Assembly: GCA_963750065.1 (NCBI GenBank)
Contig: CAVVPK010000019.1
Location: forward strand, 124,001-188,000
DNA: 64,000 bases
From: CAVSRC01 sp963750065
GTDB taxonomy: Bacteria > Pseudomonadota > Alphaproteobacteria > Rhizobiales > Kaistiaceae
Direction: 5' to 3'
Shown: positions 17,374 through 26,758 of the stretch, piece after piece
Layout: every line of letters starts with the position of its first letter
How positions within the stretch are numbered: position 1 is the stretch's first letter
Notes under the pieces: generated by a model
Database searches by the model: none
The model's input: only the letters and a program-made list of their open reading frames with translations
Told to the model about the DNA's origin: nothing
Made by a program: the position numbers and the translations under genes

Positions 17374-18869
17374 CACCGCTCGTAATTGTCGGCGACCAGC
17401 CGGTCGAGCAGGCGCACGCCCCAGCCCGACGCCCACGAGCGGTTGACCTCGCTCTGCGGCGAGCCGAAGCCGGTGCCGGCAATGTCGAGGTGGACCCAGG
17501 GCGTGTCCTTGACGAAGCGCTTGATGAAATGCGCCGCCGTGATCGAGCCGCCGTCGCGCCCGCCGGTGTTCTTGACGTTGGCGAACTTGGAGTCGATCTG
17601 CTTGTCGTATTCCTTGCCCAGCGGCATGCGCCAGACACGCTCGCCGGTCGCCTCGCCGGCGGCACTGAGTGCCGTGGCCAGCCCGTCCTCGGTGGCGTAC
17701 ATGCCCGCATAGTGGTGGCCGAGCGCGATGATGATGGCGCCGGTCAGCGTCGCCAGGTCGATCATGAACTGCGGCTTGAAGCGCTCCTCGGTGTAGGCGA
17801 CCGCATCGGCGAGCACGAGGCGCCCTTCCGCATCGGTGTTGATGATCTCGATGGTGCGGCCGGTCATGGCGGTGACGATGTCGCCCGGCCGCTGGGCGGC
17901 GCCGTCGGGCATGTTCTCGACTACGCCGATGACGCCGACGGCATTGACCTTGGCCTTGCGCCCGGCGAGCGCGCGCATGAGCCCGGTGACGGCGGCAGCA
18001 CCCGCCATGTCGCCCTTCATGTCCTCCATGCCGCCGGCCGGCTTAATCGAGATGCCGCCGGTGTCGAAGACGACGCCCTTGCCGACGAAGGCGACCGGCT
18101 GGTCCTTGGCGCGGCCGCCGTTCCAGCGCATCACCACCAGACGCGGCGGACGCGCCGAGCCCTGGGCCACGCCGAGCAGCGCGCGCATGCCGCGCTTCTT
18201 CATCTCGGCCTCGGTCAGTACCTCGACCTCGATGCCGAGGCCCTTCAGCCCCTTCGCCCGCTCGGCAAACTCGACCGGGCCGAGCACGTTGGGCGGCTCG
18301 TTGACGAGATCGCGCGCCATCAGCACGCCCTCGACGATCGCGCTGCGGGCAGTCCACGCGGCACGGGCACCGGCGAGTTCGCTGACCTGGATGGTCACCT
18401 CGAGCGGCTCCTTGCGGGTGCCGTTGTCGTTCTCCTCGCCGTCCATCTTGTAGTTGTCGAAGGCATAGGCTCTGAGCTTCATGCCGAGGGCGAAATCGGC
18501 GGCCGCGGCCCTGCCGACGCGGCGGCCGTCGGGCCGCTCGAAGAGCACCGTCGCCGCCTTGGCCTTGCCGAGCGCGCCGGCGGCGGCGCCGCCGAGATCG
18601 GCCCAGTCCTTCTCCGTGATCTCGCCCGGCGCGCCAGTGCCGATAAGAATCAGCCGGTCGAACGCGACCCCGGCCGGCGCCAGCAGGTCGAGAATCGCCT
18701 TCGCCTTGCCGGAAAACCCGACCGCTGCGGCGGCGCGGGCGATCGGGGCGTCGAGCCCCAGGGCGCGCGCCTGGGGGCCAAGCGTCAGGTCCGGGCCGGT
18801 CAGGGCGACGACGGTTGTGGCGAATTTGCGGTTCGGCTTGGCGAATTGGATACGGGCAAGATCGGTCAT
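17373..18869 (-). CDS. pepA: Leucyl (cytosol) aminopeptidase
   Basis: PepA is a hexameric two-metal M17 aminopeptidase. In some bacteria it also binds DNA. The 498-residue protein has the family signature NTDAEGRLVL, upstream metal ligands in GKGVVFDTGGISIKP, and MKGDMAGAA. The start at 18869 gives the usual MTDLARIQFAKPN opening; the frame stays open far upstream without homology. It is followed by holC with a one-base overlap and is divergent from the lptFGD operon. Confidence 0.95.
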   Translation of the reverse strand: MTDLARIQFAKPNRKFATTVVALTGPDLTLGPQARALGLDAPIARAAAAVGFSGKAKAILDLLAPAGVAFDRLILIGTGAPGEITEKDWADLGGAAAGALGKAKAATVLFERPDGRRVGRAAAADFALGMKLRAYAFDNYKMDGEENDNGTRKEPLEVTIQVSELAGARAAWTARSAIVEGVLMARDLVNEPPNVLGPVEFAERAKGLKGLGIEVEVLTEAEMKKRGMRALLGVAQGSARPPRLVVMRWNGGRAKDQPVAFVGKGVVFDTGGISIKPAGGMEDMKGDMAGAAAVTGLMRALAGRKAKVNAVGVIGVVENMPDGAAQRPGDIVTAMTGRTIEIINTDAEGRLVLADAVAYTEERFKPQFMIDLATLTGAIIIALGHHYAGMYATEDGLATALSAAGEATGERVWRMPLGKEYDKQIDSKFANVKNTGGRDGGSITAAHFIKRFVKDTPWVHLDIAGTGFGSPQSEVNRSWASGWGVRLLDRLVADNYER

Positions 18870-18968
18870 CTCGGATCGGGGCTCACTTAAAAAGGGCGTA
18901 TTTCGGCGGTCACGATAGCAGACCGCCGGGCGGCGGGCAGATATACCAGATTGTGCGCCGTGACCCCG

Positions 18969-18996
18969 TTGCGCAATGCAGCAATCCCACCATAAT
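18969..18996 (+). promoter_or_regulatory. Predicted sigma-70-type promoter of the lptF operon
   Basis: TTGCGC (18969-18974) and CATAAT (18991-18996) are 16 bases apart, 44 bases upstream of the lptF ATG, within the 171-base divergent gap with pepA. No other strong pair was seen in the gap. Confidence 0.5.
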
Positions 18997-19040
18997 CGCC
19001 GGCGGCGGCATTGGCCCGAAGGTGCGGCCCGAAGGTGCGT

Positions 19041-20228
19041 ATGAGGCTCATCGAGCAGTATATATTCCGCAAGATCGCCGGGGCCACCACGCTGACCTTC
19101 GTGGCACTGGGGACCATGGTGTGGCTGTCGCAGGCGCTGCGCCAGTTCGATCTGGTCACCGCGAACGGCCAGTCGGTGTGGACCTTCATCTACGTTTCGG
19201 CGCTGCTGGTGCCGGCGCTGGTCACCATCGTGCTGCCGGTCGCTCTGCTGATCGCGGTGATCTACGCCTTCACCAGTCTCAACAGCGATTCGGAACTTGT
19301 CGTGGTCAATTCCAGCGGCGCGTCGCAGATGACCGTTCTGCGGCCGGCGCTGGCAGTTGGCATCATCGTCACGCTGCTGGTCGCGGCGATGTCGCTCTAC
19401 TTCGCGCCGCTGTCGCTGCGTGCCTGGCAGGGGCTCATCACCACCGTGCGCAGCGATATCCTCACCTCGATCCTGCAACCGGGCCAGTTCATGCAGCCGG
19501 TCAGCGGGCTGACGATCCACATCCGCGGCCGCGACCCGGACGGCACGCTGCACGGCATCTTCGTTTCCGACGACCGCGATGCGGGACAGACCTCCACCTA
19601 TCTGGCCGAGCGCGGCGCCGTGATCGACAACGCGCTTGGCGTGTTCATGATCATGAACAACGGCACCATCCAGCAGCGCAGCAAGGTCGATCAGTCGATC
19701 TCGATGATCGAGTTCTCGTCCTATGCCTTCGACCTGTCGTCGTTCCGTTCAAGCAGCACGACGCCGCAGCTCCACCCCGCCGAGCGCGACACCCTCTACT
19801 TGCTCAACCCCGATCCCGACGACCGCTATTTCCGCCAATATCCGGGTAAGTTCAGAGCCGAGCTGCACAATCGGCTGTCCTCGCCGCTCTACGGGCTGCT
19901 TTTCGCCCTCTTGCCGCTGGCCTTCCTCGGCCAGGCCGAATCGCCCCGCCAGAGCCGCGCGGCCAGCGCGTCGATGGCGGTGATCACCACGACGGTGCTG
20001 CGTGCTCTGGGGGTCTTCCTGCCGAACCTCGCCGAGACGAGCACGTTCGCCATTTGGCTGATGTACGCCGTCCCGCTCGGCGGCGTGCTTGCCGCCTGCG
20101 TGCTGGTTCTGGCCGGCCGCCAGCTGCGGCCGCCGGAAGCCATCGTCACCGTCGCCGAAGCCATGTTCGCGCGCGCCAGCGGCATGCTGCGCAGCGGCGT
20201 CGCGGCGCCGGCCGCAGGCAGCCGCTAG
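19041..20228 (+). CDS. lptF: LPS export ABC permease LptF
   Basis: LptF is one half of the LptB2FG inner-membrane machine that extracts lipopolysaccharide and passes it to LptC. The 395-residue protein (ATG 19041) starts MRLIEQYIFRKIAG. Three transmembrane helices lie in the first 120 residues, then a periplasmic beta-jellyroll domain (about 130-275), then three more helices, the standard YjgP/YjgQ layout. lptG follows after six bases and lptD overlaps lptG, so one transcript should supply the export permeases and the outer-membrane receiver. Confidence 0.93.
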   Translation: MRLIEQYIFRKIAGATTLTFVALGTMVWLSQALRQFDLVTANGQSVWTFIYVSALLVPALVTIVLPVALLIAVIYAFTSLNSDSELVVVNSSGASQMTVLRPALAVGIIVTLLVAAMSLYFAPLSLRAWQGLITTVRSDILTSILQPGQFMQPVSGLTIHIRGRDPDGTLHGIFVSDDRDAGQTSTYLAERGAVIDNALGVFMIMNNGTIQQRSKVDQSISMIEFSSYAFDLSSFRSSSTTPQLHPAERDTLYLLNPDPDDRYFRQYPGKFRAELHNRLSSPLYGLLFALLPLAFLGQAESPRQSRAASASMAVITTTVLRALGVFLPNLAETSTFAIWLMYAVPLGGVLAACVLVLAGRQLRPPEAIVTVAEAMFARASGMLRSGVAAPAAGSR

Positions 20229-20234
20229 CGCCCC

Positions 20235-21326
20235 ATGTTCAGTCGCACCCTCTCGCTCTATTTCGCCCGCCACTTCGCGAAAATGGTGCTGTCCATCTTC
20301 CTGATGGGCTTCCTGCTGATCATGGCCGTCACCTACGTCGAGTTCTTCAACCGTGCCTTCAAGGGGGATTTCACGGGCGGCTTCACGCTTGCCCTGGTGG
20401 CGCTGTTTCGCGTGCCGAGCATGACCGAGGACGCCCTGCCCTTCGCCGTCCTCTACGGGTCGATTGCCGCCTTCGTGGTGGCCAATCGCCGGCTCGAAGT
20501 GGTGGTGACGCGGGCAGCCGGCATCTCGGCCATCCAGTTCCTGTTGCCGGCCTGCATCGTCGGCCTCGTCATCGGGATCGTCGGAACGACGGTATACAAT
20601 CCGGTGGCGGCCAGTCTGCTCAACTTGTCGAACCAGCTCACCACCCAGGTGATCCCCACCGGCCATCGGCCGCCCGTATCCGGCAACGGAGCGGTGTGGG
20701 TGCGCCAGGCGACCAAGGACGGCAAATCGATTGTCGGCGCCCCCCAGTCCTTTGACGACGGTCTCGGCCTCATCGGCGTGACGGCCTACGTGTTCGATCA
20801 CGGGGGAAAATTCCGAGAGCAAATCGACGCAGACCGGGGCCACTACGAACCCGGGCTGTGGCGCCTGGAGAACGCCATCGTGACGGCCCCCAATGCCACC
20901 CCGCGCCGGGTGGCGACCTACCGCCTGCCCACGAACCTGTCCGCCAGTGAGGTTAAGAGAACCTTCTTACAGCTTGAATCTATTTCGTTTTGGTCTCTTC
21001 CGGGCCTGGCAGCCTCGGCGCAACGAGCAGGTGTGCCCGGCAACCGGTTTCTGCTACAATACAACGTGCTCTTATCTCGACCGATCCTGCTCCTCGCCAT
21101 GGTGCTGATCGCGGCCAATGTTTCGTTGAGATTCTCCCGTTCCCGGGACGTCGGATGGATGATTATCACTGGCGTCGCGGTGGGCTTCATGCTTTATGTT
21201 CTCATGAAGATTGCTTGGGATTTGGGGAGTGGCGGAATCGTTCCACCGCCACTAGCGGCATGGTTGCCAGCGATTGTGGCAACGCTGTTCGGGGTAACGG
21301 TTCTGTTGCATCTGGAGGATGGATGA
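20235..21326 (+). CDS. lptG: LPS export ABC permease LptG
   Basis: LptG is the second permease of LptB2FG. The 363-residue protein begins MFSRTLSLYFARHFAKMVL and has three N-terminal helices, a central periplasmic jellyroll domain with repeated aromatic strands (LWRLENAIVTAPN) and three C-terminal helices. The coupling-helix region T-E-D-A-L-P-F-A-V-L is visible near residue 65. It follows lptF after six bases, and its stop overlaps the lptD start as ATGA. The last 300 bases are slightly less GC-rich than the neighbours. Confidence 0.93.
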   Translation: MFSRTLSLYFARHFAKMVLSIFLMGFLLIMAVTYVEFFNRAFKGDFTGGFTLALVALFRVPSMTEDALPFAVLYGSIAAFVVANRRLEVVVTRAAGISAIQFLLPACIVGLVIGIVGTTVYNPVAASLLNLSNQLTTQVIPTGHRPPVSGNGAVWVRQATKDGKSIVGAPQSFDDGLGLIGVTAYVFDHGGKFREQIDADRGHYEPGLWRLENAIVTAPNATPRRVATYRLPTNLSASEVKRTFLQLESISFWSLPGLAASAQRAGVPGNRFLLQYNVLLSRPILLLAMVLIAANVSLRFSRSRDVGWMIITGVAVGFMLYVLMKIAWDLGSGGIVPPPLAAWLPAIVATLFGVTVLLHLEDG

Positions 21327-23722
21327 GCGGGGCGGCGACAAGGGTCGCTGACGGGGGATCGACCGGCCGCATTTTCGGCCGGGGCTTGATGTATGCCGCG
21401 CTGGCTGCGGTGCTGCTCTCCTTCGGCGTTCCAACTGTCGGCATGGCGGCCGTGGGCGACACGGTCATCAAGGCCCCGTCGCTCACTCCCGGCGAGCGCA
21501 TGCTCGTCGAGTCCGACCAGCTGGTCTACGACTACGACCACAATGCCGTCTCCGCCGTCGGCAACGTGAAGATCTATTTCGGCGGCTACACGCTGGAAGC
21601 CGAGAAGGTCACCTACAACAAGACCAGCGGTCGCCTGTTCGCCGAGGGACATGTGAAGCTGGTCGATCCGACCGGCTCGGCGATCTACAGCGACTACATC
21701 GACATCACCGACGACTTTCGCGACGGCTTCGTCCAGTCGCTGAGGGTCGACAGTGCCGACCACACGCATTTCGGTGCCGAAAGCGCCGAGCGCAGCGGCG
21801 ACACGACGACGTTTACGGAGGGCAGCTACACCGCCTGCGAACCGTGCAAGCAGAACCCTGACAAGCCTCCGCTGTGGGACGTGAAGGCCGCGAAGATCGT
21901 GATCGACCACAAGGAGCACATGGTCTACTTCACGAACGCCAAGCTTGAATTCATGGGCCTGCCGATGGCGTGGGCGCCCTATTTCGCGCTCCCCGACCCG
22001 ACCGTGAAGCGCAAGTCGGGCTTACTTGTGCCCAGTTTCGGCTATGCCGAGAAGCTCGGCTTCTACGGGTCGCTGCCCTACTACTGGGTGATCGCTCCCA
22101 ACAAGGACGTCACCTTCACACCGACCTATCTTTCGCGGCAGGGCTTCCTCGGTCAGCTCGAGTTCCGCCACCGGCTGTCGAACGGCCAATATGCGATTCG
22201 AATGGCGGGGATCAGCCAGCGAGACCCGAATGCCTTTGCATCCGGATCGCCGGGCCACCGCGACCTGCGCGGCGGCATCAACACCAGTGGCGAGTTCAAC
22301 CTCACCCAGGACTGGACGTTCGGCTGGAACGGCACGCTGCTGACGGATCGGACCTTCACGCGCGATTACGGCGTTCTCAGCGGCAGCACGTCGGACATCA
22401 CCTCCACCGTCCATCTGACCGGATTGCGGGATCGCAACTACTTCGAGGCGCGCGCGTCCTACTACCAGATCCTCACCAGCCAGGCGTCGATGACCGGCAA
22501 TGAGAGGGATCGCTACAATCAAGGCCGCCAGCCGGTCGTGGGCGAGATCGACAGCAAGAAATACGCCGACAATCCGGTGTTCGGCGGCGAATTCTCGTTG
22601 ACCTCGAATTTGACGGCGCTCACCCGCGCCGAGGATGACTGGTTCCAGTACAGCGGCAGCGGACCGAAGTACTACAGCGGCACCGCCGGCACCTTCGTCC
22701 GCGCCACCGAACAGGCCGACTGGAAGCGGCGGTTCATCGGCCCGATGGGTCAGGTCATTACGCCCTTTGCCTATGTGCGCGGCGACGCGTTCTATCTCAA
22801 CGGCCAGACCTCGGCGGCGGTGGCGGCCGGGTTGACATCCGATGCCACCGCCTATCGCTTCATGCCGGCGGTCGGCGTCGACTGGAGCCTGCCGATCCTG
22901 GCGCAAACGGCCCATTCCACGAATATCATCGAGCCACGCGCCCAGTTGATCGTGCGTCCGGACGAGATGAGCGCCGGCAAGTTGCCCAACAACGACGCGC
23001 AGAGCCTGGTGTTCGGCGTGTCGAACCTGTTCGACTACGACAAGTTCTCGGGCTACGACCGCGTGGAAGGCGGCACACGGCTGAACCTCGGCATCCACTA
23101 CAACGGCAGCTTCGACAACGGCGCCTCGGTGGATGCGACCTTCGGCCAGTCGTTGCAGCTGGCGGGAGCTAACTCCTACGCGACGACGGACATCGCCGGA
23201 GTCGGCGGAACCGTGGCCGGATTGTCGAGCGGGCTGTCCGGCCTCGAGACGAGGCGGTCCGACTATGTCGCCGGCGCCAGCCTCGATACCGGCCTCGGGC
23301 CGCGGATCACCGCCAACGGCCGCTTCGACAACGCGGACTTCGCCCTCAATCGCGGGGAGCTCGAGGCGACCGCGGCACTTGGGCCGGTCAGCGCTTCGGC
23401 CGCCTATCTCTACCTTCGCCACAATCCGTACAGCTCAACTCTGGCGCCGGCTTCGGTCGTGCGCGGCGCCGGCTCGGTCAATCTCACCGACAACTGGCGG
23501 GCGTTCGGCACGATGACCTACGATATCAACAACAACAACATTGCCAGCAACAGCTTCGGTCTCGCCTTCGATAACGAGTGCCTGACCTTCTCGCTGGCCT
23601 ACAACGAAACGCGCGCCGGCTATACCGATGTCACACCGAGCCGTTGGCTCACCTTCCGCCTGCAGCTCCGCACCGTTGGCGACACGTCGTATCAGACCAA
23701 TCTGGCCAGCGGGACCAATTGA
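21323..23722 (+). CDS. lptD: LPS-assembly outer-membrane protein LptD
   Basis: LptD, with the lipoprotein LptE, inserts LPS into the outer leaflet. From ATG 21323 the product has 799 residues. They comprise a signal sequence within the first 45 residues, an N-terminal LptA-like jellyroll (LVESDQLVYDYDHNAVSAVGNVKIYF, then GHVKL and DYIDITDDF), then a long C-terminal barrel. The conserved motif T-A-C-E-P-C supplies cysteines for the disulphide pairing known in this family. The last residues (TSYQTNLASGTN) do not end in an aromatic. An upstream frame extension inside lptG is rejected. Confidence 0.93.
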   Translation: MSGAATRVADGGSTGRIFGRGLMYAALAAVLLSFGVPTVGMAAVGDTVIKAPSLTPGERMLVESDQLVYDYDHNAVSAVGNVKIYFGGYTLEAEKVTYNKTSGRLFAEGHVKLVDPTGSAIYSDYIDITDDFRDGFVQSLRVDSADHTHFGAESAERSGDTTTFTEGSYTACEPCKQNPDKPPLWDVKAAKIVIDHKEHMVYFTNAKLEFMGLPMAWAPYFALPDPTVKRKSGLLVPSFGYAEKLGFYGSLPYYWVIAPNKDVTFTPTYLSRQGFLGQLEFRHRLSNGQYAIRMAGISQRDPNAFASGSPGHRDLRGGINTSGEFNLTQDWTFGWNGTLLTDRTFTRDYGVLSGSTSDITSTVHLTGLRDRNYFEARASYYQILTSQASMTGNERDRYNQGRQPVVGEIDSKKYADNPVFGGEFSLTSNLTALTRAEDDWFQYSGSGPKYYSGTAGTFVRATEQADWKRRFIGPMGQVITPFAYVRGDAFYLNGQTSAAVAAGLTSDATAYRFMPAVGVDWSLPILAQTAHSTNIIEPRAQLIVRPDEMSAGKLPNNDAQSLVFGVSNLFDYDKFSGYDRVEGGTRLNLGIHYNGSFDNGASVDATFGQSLQLAGANSYATTDIAGVGGTVAGLSSGLSGLETRRSDYVAGASLDTGLGPRITANGRFDNADFALNRGELEATAALGPVSASAAYLYLRHNPYSSTLAPASVVRGAGSVNLTDNWRAFGTMTYDINNNNIASNSFGLAFDNECLTFSLAYNETRAGYTDVTPSRWLTFRLQLRTVGDTSYQTNLASGTN

Positions 23723-23845
23723 CGATCTTGTCTGGTGCAGTACCCTTTTTTTCGCCCGATTTGACGTAATGATGCGGCCACGCTCTGCCCACCGGCTGGC
23801 GCCTGATACTTCGCCGCTGCATCGTGCCGGTACCGATTCCGGGGA

Positions 23846-24877
23846 ATGCCGTTGACGCTTCCGAGAAGTCCTGTGCTGCGCCGTCTGGCGGTTGCCAGCC
23901 TCGTCGCCGTTGGCGCGGCCGGGCTGGCCGCGTGTGGCGGCCTGGGCGACATGTTCAATTCGGGAGGGACCAAGGTCACCGGCCCGCCGGTCACCGGCAA
24001 GACCGAGATGCCGGACATCCCGACACTCGGCAAGCGCGACAGCTCGATCGCGGTCCTGGTGAACGAAGACCCGATCACCAATTACGACATTTCCCAGCGC
24101 CTCAAGCTGATGCAGCTGGGCGGTGCCAAGTCCAGCACCAAGATCGCGACCGACGAGCTGATCAGCGAAGCCCTGGAAATGTACGAGGGGCGCAAGCGCG
24201 GCGTTGCCGTGCCCGACGCCCAGGTCGAGGGCGCCTTTGCCTCGATTGCCCAGCAGGTGAAGATGACGCCGGCGCAATTCACCAAGGCGCTGGCCTCGCG
24301 CGGTGTGGATGCGTCATCGCTGAAGCAGCGTCTGCGTGCCCAGCTGACCTGGCAATATCTCGTTCAGATGCGCACCAGGAGCAAAGCGCAGGTGAAATCG
24401 CAGGACATCACCAGCGCCATGCTCGCCAAGGGCAATCCGGGTCAGATGTTGCTCAACGAGTACATACTGCAACAGATCGTGTTCATCGTGCCTCAGGGCT
24501 CGCCGACCTCCCTCTATACCCAGCGACGGCGCGAGGCCGAGTCGTTTCGCCAGCGCTTCCAGGGCTGCGGCAACAGCATCGCGCAAGCGAAGCTGCTGCG
24601 CGGCGTAGTGGTCAAGGACATCGGCCGGCGCGACGCCACCCAGCTCAACGGTGCCGAAGGCGAAGACATCAAGAAGACTCCGGCCGGCAAGACGGCGCCG
24701 CCGTACCAGATGAGTGATGGCATCGAACTGATCGCGGTGTGCTCGGTCAGGCAGGTGCAGAGCGCCGCGGGGGCGCGGGCCGAGGTAACCAACGACCTTT
24801 ATCTCAAGCAGGCCAAGGACCTCGGTAAGGACTATCTGGACGAACTGCGCAAGGCGGCGATCATCGAATATCGCTGA
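23846..24877 (+). CDS. surA: SurA-like periplasmic chaperone/peptidyl-prolyl isomerase, lipoprotein
   Basis: The 343-residue product is the SurA equivalent that usually sits between lptD and pdxA. It has a SurA N-terminal chaperone core (IAVLVNEDPITNYDISQRLKLMQL, LISEALEMYEG). The parvulin region is poorly conserved, so isomerase activity is doubtful. A lipobox-like L-A-A-C at about residue 29 suggests a lipid anchor, which differs from E. coli SurA. Outer-membrane porin folding is the likely job. pdxA follows after 25 bases. Confidence 0.82.
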   Translation: MPLTLPRSPVLRRLAVASLVAVGAAGLAACGGLGDMFNSGGTKVTGPPVTGKTEMPDIPTLGKRDSSIAVLVNEDPITNYDISQRLKLMQLGGAKSSTKIATDELISEALEMYEGRKRGVAVPDAQVEGAFASIAQQVKMTPAQFTKALASRGVDASSLKQRLRAQLTWQYLVQMRTRSKAQVKSQDITSAMLAKGNPGQMLLNEYILQQIVFIVPQGSPTSLYTQRRREAESFRQRFQGCGNSIAQAKLLRGVVVKDIGRRDATQLNGAEGEDIKKTPAGKTAPPYQMSDGIELIAVCSVRQVQSAAGARAEVTNDLYLKQAKDLGKDYLDELRKAAIIEYR

Positions 24878-24902
24878 GGACCTGCGCAAAGGGGCACCGG
24901 GG

Positions 24903-25913
24903 ATGCTACCGCCACTTGCCCTCACCATGGGGGAGCCGTCCGGCATTGGACCGGACATCACGATTGCCGCGTGGCTGCGGCGACACGAGTTGGCGCTGCC
25001 GCCGTTCTACTGCCTGGCCGATCGGGCGGTGCTTGCCGAGCGCGCCGTCATGCTGGGCGTCGACTGCCCGATCGAGACAGTCACGCCGGACACTGCGGCT
25101 GCCACCTTCGAGCGCGCGCTGCCGATCGTGCAGCTGGAAGCGCCGATCGCCGCGCGCGTCGGCGTGCCTGACCCTGCCAACGCCCAGGCGGTCATCGAAG
25201 CGATCGCTCGCGCCGTCGGCGACGTGCGCGCCGGCGTTGCCGCGGCGGTGGTGACCAATCCGATCAACAAGAAGGTGCTTTACGACGCCGGCTTCAGCCA
25301 TCCCGGCCATACCGAGTTTCTCGGCACGATGTCTGCAGCCTGGACCGGCAAGCCGGGCAAGCCGGTCATGATGCTGGTCAGTCCCGGGCTCAGGGCGGTG
25401 CCGGTGACCATCCACATCCCGCTGCGCGACGTGGTGCCGGCGCTTTCCGAGCGCCTGATCGTGGACACCGGGCGCATCGTCGCCAATTCGCTGAAGCGGC
25501 GTTTCGGCGTCGCAAGTCCGCGTCTGGCCGTGGCCGGGGTCAATCCCCATGCCGGCGAAAGCGGCTCGATCGGCGACGAGGACGAACGCATCGTGCGCCC
25601 GGCGGTCGCGGCGCTGCAGGCCGAGGGCATCGCGGCGCGCGGGCCACTGCCGGCTGACACCCTGTTCCACCCGGCGGCGCGGGCGACCTACGACGCGGTG
25701 CTGTGCATGTATCACGACCAGGCGCTGATCCCGGCCAAGACGCTGGCCTTTTCCGACGGGGTCAATGTGACGCTCGGGCTCGCCTTCGTGCGCACCTCGC
25801 CTGACCACGGCACCGCGTTCGACATCGCCGGAACGGGACGCGCCGATCCGGCGAGCCTCGCCGCATCGCTGCGTCTGGCGGCCGAACTGATACGCAACGA
25901 ACTCGCCGGATGA
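24903..25913 (+). CDS. pdxA: 4-hydroxythreonine-4-phosphate dehydrogenase
   Basis: PdxA oxidises 4-phosphohydroxy-L-threonine in the DXP-dependent route to pyridoxal phosphate. The 336-residue protein has the characteristic start LALTMGEPSGIGPDI, the N-P-I-N-K segment, metal ligands in FSHPGHTEFL, A-G-V-N-P-H-A-G-E and Y-H-D-Q-A-L-I-P-A-K, and the end FDIAGTGRADPASL. It is complete. Its stop overlaps the rsmA start as ATGA. Confidence 0.95.
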   Translation: MLPPLALTMGEPSGIGPDITIAAWLRRHELALPPFYCLADRAVLAERAVMLGVDCPIETVTPDTAAATFERALPIVQLEAPIAARVGVPDPANAQAVIEAIARAVGDVRAGVAAAVVTNPINKKVLYDAGFSHPGHTEFLGTMSAAWTGKPGKPVMMLVSPGLRAVPVTIHIPLRDVVPALSERLIVDTGRIVANSLKRRFGVASPRLAVAGVNPHAGESGSIGDEDERIVRPAVAALQAEGIAARGPLPADTLFHPAARATYDAVLCMYHDQALIPAKTLAFSDGVNVTLGLAFVRTSPDHGTAFDIAGTGRADPASLAASLRLAAELIRNELAG

Positions 25914-26758
25914 CGGGGGCGCTCGACGCGCTGCCGCCGCTGCGCGACGTCATCGCCCGCCACGAGCTGAGCGCCCGCAAGGGCCTCGGCCAGAATTTCC
26001 TGCTCGATCTCAATCTGACGGCGCGCATCGCGCGCGCCGGCGGGCCGCTTGCCGGCACCACCGTGGTGGAGGTCGGGCCGGGTCCCGGCGGCCTCACCCG
26101 CGCGCTTCTTGCCGAAGGCGCCGCACACGTGGTTGCGATCGAACGCGACCAGCGCTGCATCGCGGCACTGGAGGAAATCGCCGCCGCCTGCCCCGGGCGC
26201 CTGACCATCGTCAACGACGACGCGCTGGCCGTGGACATGGCGGGACTCGCCCCGAGGCCCGCCCGCATCGTCGCCAACCTGCCCTACAACGTCGCCACGC
26301 CCCTGCTGATCGGCTGGCTGAAGGCCGAGCCCTGGCCGCCGTGGTACGAGTCGATGACGCTGATGTTCCAGCGCGAGGTGGCCGAGCGCATCGTCGCCCC
26401 GCCCGGTTCGAAGACCTACGGCCGCCTCAGCGTGCTTGCCGGCTGGCGCTGCCAGGCCGAGATCCTGTTCGACGTGTCGCCGCGCGCCTTCACGCCGCCG
26501 CCGAAGGTGACGTCTTCCGTGGTCCGGCTGACGCCGCGGCCGAAACCGCTCGCCTGCGACCCGGCGGTGCTCGAACGGGTGACGGCAGCGGCCTTCGGCC
26601 AGCGGCGCAAGATGCTGCGCCAGAGCCTGAAGACGCTCGGCCTCGACGCGCAGCGCCTGCTCTCCGAGGCCGGCATCGAGGAAACCCGGCGGGCGGAGCA
26701 GATCGACGTCGCCGGTTTCGTCGCGCTCGCCAACGCCGTGGCAGCGACGCGGTCCTAA
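25910..26758 (+). CDS. rsmA: 16S rRNA (adenine1518-N6/adenine1519-N6)-dimethyltransferase
   Basis: RsmA (KsgA) dimethylates two adjacent adenines near the 3' end of 16S rRNA during 30S maturation. The 282-residue protein shows KGLGQNFLLDLNLTARI, the SAM-binding V-E-V-G-P-G-P-G-G-L-T-R, D-D-A-L and the catalytic N-L-P-Y-N-V. The C-terminal RNA-binding domain contains F-G-Q-R-R-K-M-L-R-Q-S-L-K. It is last in the lptFGD-surA-pdxA run. Its TAA overlaps the stop codon of the opposing gmk gene by three bases. Confidence 0.95.
   Translation: MTGALDALPPLRDVIARHELSARKGLGQNFLLDLNLTARIARAGGPLAGTTVVEVGPGPGGLTRALLAEGAAHVVAIERDQRCIAALEEIAAACPGRLTIVNDDALAVDMAGLAPRPARIVANLPYNVATPLLIGWLKAEPWPPWYESMTLMFQREVAERIVAPPGSKTYGRLSVLAGWRCQAEILFDVSPRAFTPPPKVTSSVVRLTPRPKPLACDPAVLERVTAAAFGQRRKMLRQSLKTLGLDAQRLLSEAGIEETRRAEQIDVAGFVALANAVAATRS

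Noticed and set aside
17373..19553. Extension of pepA upstream to 19553
   Set aside because: The extra part runs through the divergent promoter into lptF and has no homology; the normal PepA start at 18869 is clear.
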